The notes under the pieces were generated by a model that was given only the letters and a program-made list of their open reading frames with translations, was not told the DNA's origin and searched no databases. 5,949 nucleotides of DNA from an uncultured bacterium (GTDB lineage Bacteria > Patescibacteriota > Saccharimonadia > Saccharimonadales > Saccharimonadaceae), in assembly GCA_937930585.1 (NCBI GenBank), contig CALHCA010000124.1, positions 1 through 5,949 of the forward strand. The letters are read 5' to 3'. Positions 5,484 through 5,949 of the stretch are shown in pieces. The translations under genes and the position numbers were made by a program. Positions within the stretch are counted from its first letter, which is position 1. Each line of letters begins with the position of its first letter.

Positions 5484-5949
5484 CAGCTAAAAATCCTTTC
5501 TAAAACTTCTTTCAACTTTACGATATCAGCCTCGGTATTATGCAAACCAATTGAAATTCGCACCAAATGTGGTAATTTTCGAACTTCTTTTAAATAATAA
5601 TGCGCACAAAAATAACCACTTCGCACCATAATACCTTCGTCACTCAAAGCTTGTGCAATCAAGTGCGCGTCAAGATTATCATGGTAAAAACTAATCACAG
5701 GAGCCGGCTTTTTGTTTAAAATATTAACACCCTTTTGTTTTTGCAAAAACTCAAAAATATCTTTCGAAAACTCATCAACTCGTGAAGTTTTCTTTTGCTT
5801 TTTTAGCCAATCAATTGCTGTTTTTAAAGCAATAATTTCGCCCCAAGCTTGAAGCCCTGGTTCGAAAAGCGCATGAATATGTTCGCCGCCTAACACTTCA
5901 TAAGATTCTTTCGAAACGCCCGAGACCATTCCACCGCCAACAAAAGAGG
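5483..5949 (-). CDS. Cysteine desulfurase-like class V aminotransferase (SufS/Csd type), C-terminal part
   Basis: Cysteine desulfurases are PLP enzymes that take sulfur from cysteine, giving alanine and a protein persulfide used for Fe-S clusters and tRNA thiolation. The frame is open to the window edge, so only the last 154 complete residues are seen, of about 400 expected. The PLP-lysine region lies outside the window. Visible landmarks are SFVGGGMVSGV just inside the edge (like the PFxGGG segment of SufS), FEPGLQAWGEIIALKTAIDWL, and RSGYFCAHYY, which carries the mobile catalytic Cys (codon 5608-5606). Next comes LVRISIGLHNTEADI, with the conserved Arg that binds the substrate carboxylate. 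The Cys loop follows the group II (SufS/CsdA) pattern RxGxxCA, but the family's usual Pro after CAx is absent. It ends in tandem TGA TGA, and the first overlaps the next gene's ATG. Another class V aminotransferase activity is possible, but the retained Cys favours desulfurase. Confidence 0.88.
   Translation of the reverse strand, partial: SFVGGGMVSGVSKESYEVLGGEHIHALFEPGLQAWGEIIALKTAIDWLKKQKKTSRVDEFSKDIFEFLQKQKGVNILNKKPAPVISFYHDNLDAHLIAQALSDEGIMVRSGYFCAHYYLKEVRKLPHLVRISIGLHNTEADIVKLKEVLERIFS
5494..5500 (-). promoter_or_regulatory. Ribosome binding site inside the desulfurase gene for the thioredoxin-fold gene
   Basis: GAAAGGA on the minus strand lies 10 nt before the ATG at 5483, within the last codons of the desulfurase gene. 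It supports that start and translational coupling of the pair. Confidence 0.6.

Noticed and set aside
5480..5485. Possible UGA recoding (Gly) as in some CPR lineages
   Set aside because: UGA appears as a tandem stop exactly where the desulfurase family ends and where the next gene starts. None of the reading frames interpreted here needs UGA as sense.

Overview
The window is AT-rich, and every gene I can support lies on the minus strand. It suggests a small-genome, Gram-positive-like bacterium. My best guess is a Patescibacteria/CPR member, probably Saccharibacteria (TM7). That rests on the style of the EF-Tu (switch I GITIASSH and DMPGH in place of the usual GITINT and DCPGH), the low GC, a membrane-anchored sortase and the compact gene packing. 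It is an inference from sequence style, not from a database match. UGA acts as a stop (tandem TGA TGA at the end of the desulfurase gene), which argues against the UGA=Gly CPR lineages (Absconditabacteria/Gracilibacteria).

Layout in the direction of transcription (high to low coordinates). (1) 5949-5483 is the C-terminal part of a cysteine desulfurase-type class V aminotransferase. Its stop overlaps (TGATG) the start of (2) 5483-4404, an unrecognised two-TM protein with a predicted extracytoplasmic thioredoxin/DsbA-like domain carrying a CIVC motif. (3) A strong promoter at 4361-4389 and an ~80-nt leader with a GC-rich hairpin precede tuf (EF-Tu, 4273-3089), which ends in a clear intrinsic terminator at 3041-3072. 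(4) uppP (2982-2155) has its own extended -10 promoter. (5) secY (2108-702) has another extended -10 promoter so close to the ATG that the mRNA is probably leaderless. (6) A sortase gene starts 13 nt after secY at 688 and runs off the window at base 1.

The genes make a plausible envelope-protein theme. SecY exports surface proteins, the thioredoxin-fold protein could handle their disulfides outside the membrane, the sortase anchors them to the wall, and UppP recycles the undecaprenyl carrier on which wall precursors are built. tuf is a stand-alone, highly expressed housekeeping gene in the middle. No rRNA, tRNA, CRISPR array or mobile element was seen, and no gene-free stretch exceeds about 130 bases. 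The most interesting points are the thioredoxin-fold protein coupled to a desulfurase, the secY-sortase coupling, the leaderless-type starts of uppP and secY, the tuf leader hairpin, the cysteine-free EF-Tu, and a cluster of TTCGAA palindromes in the desulfurase/thioredoxin pair.
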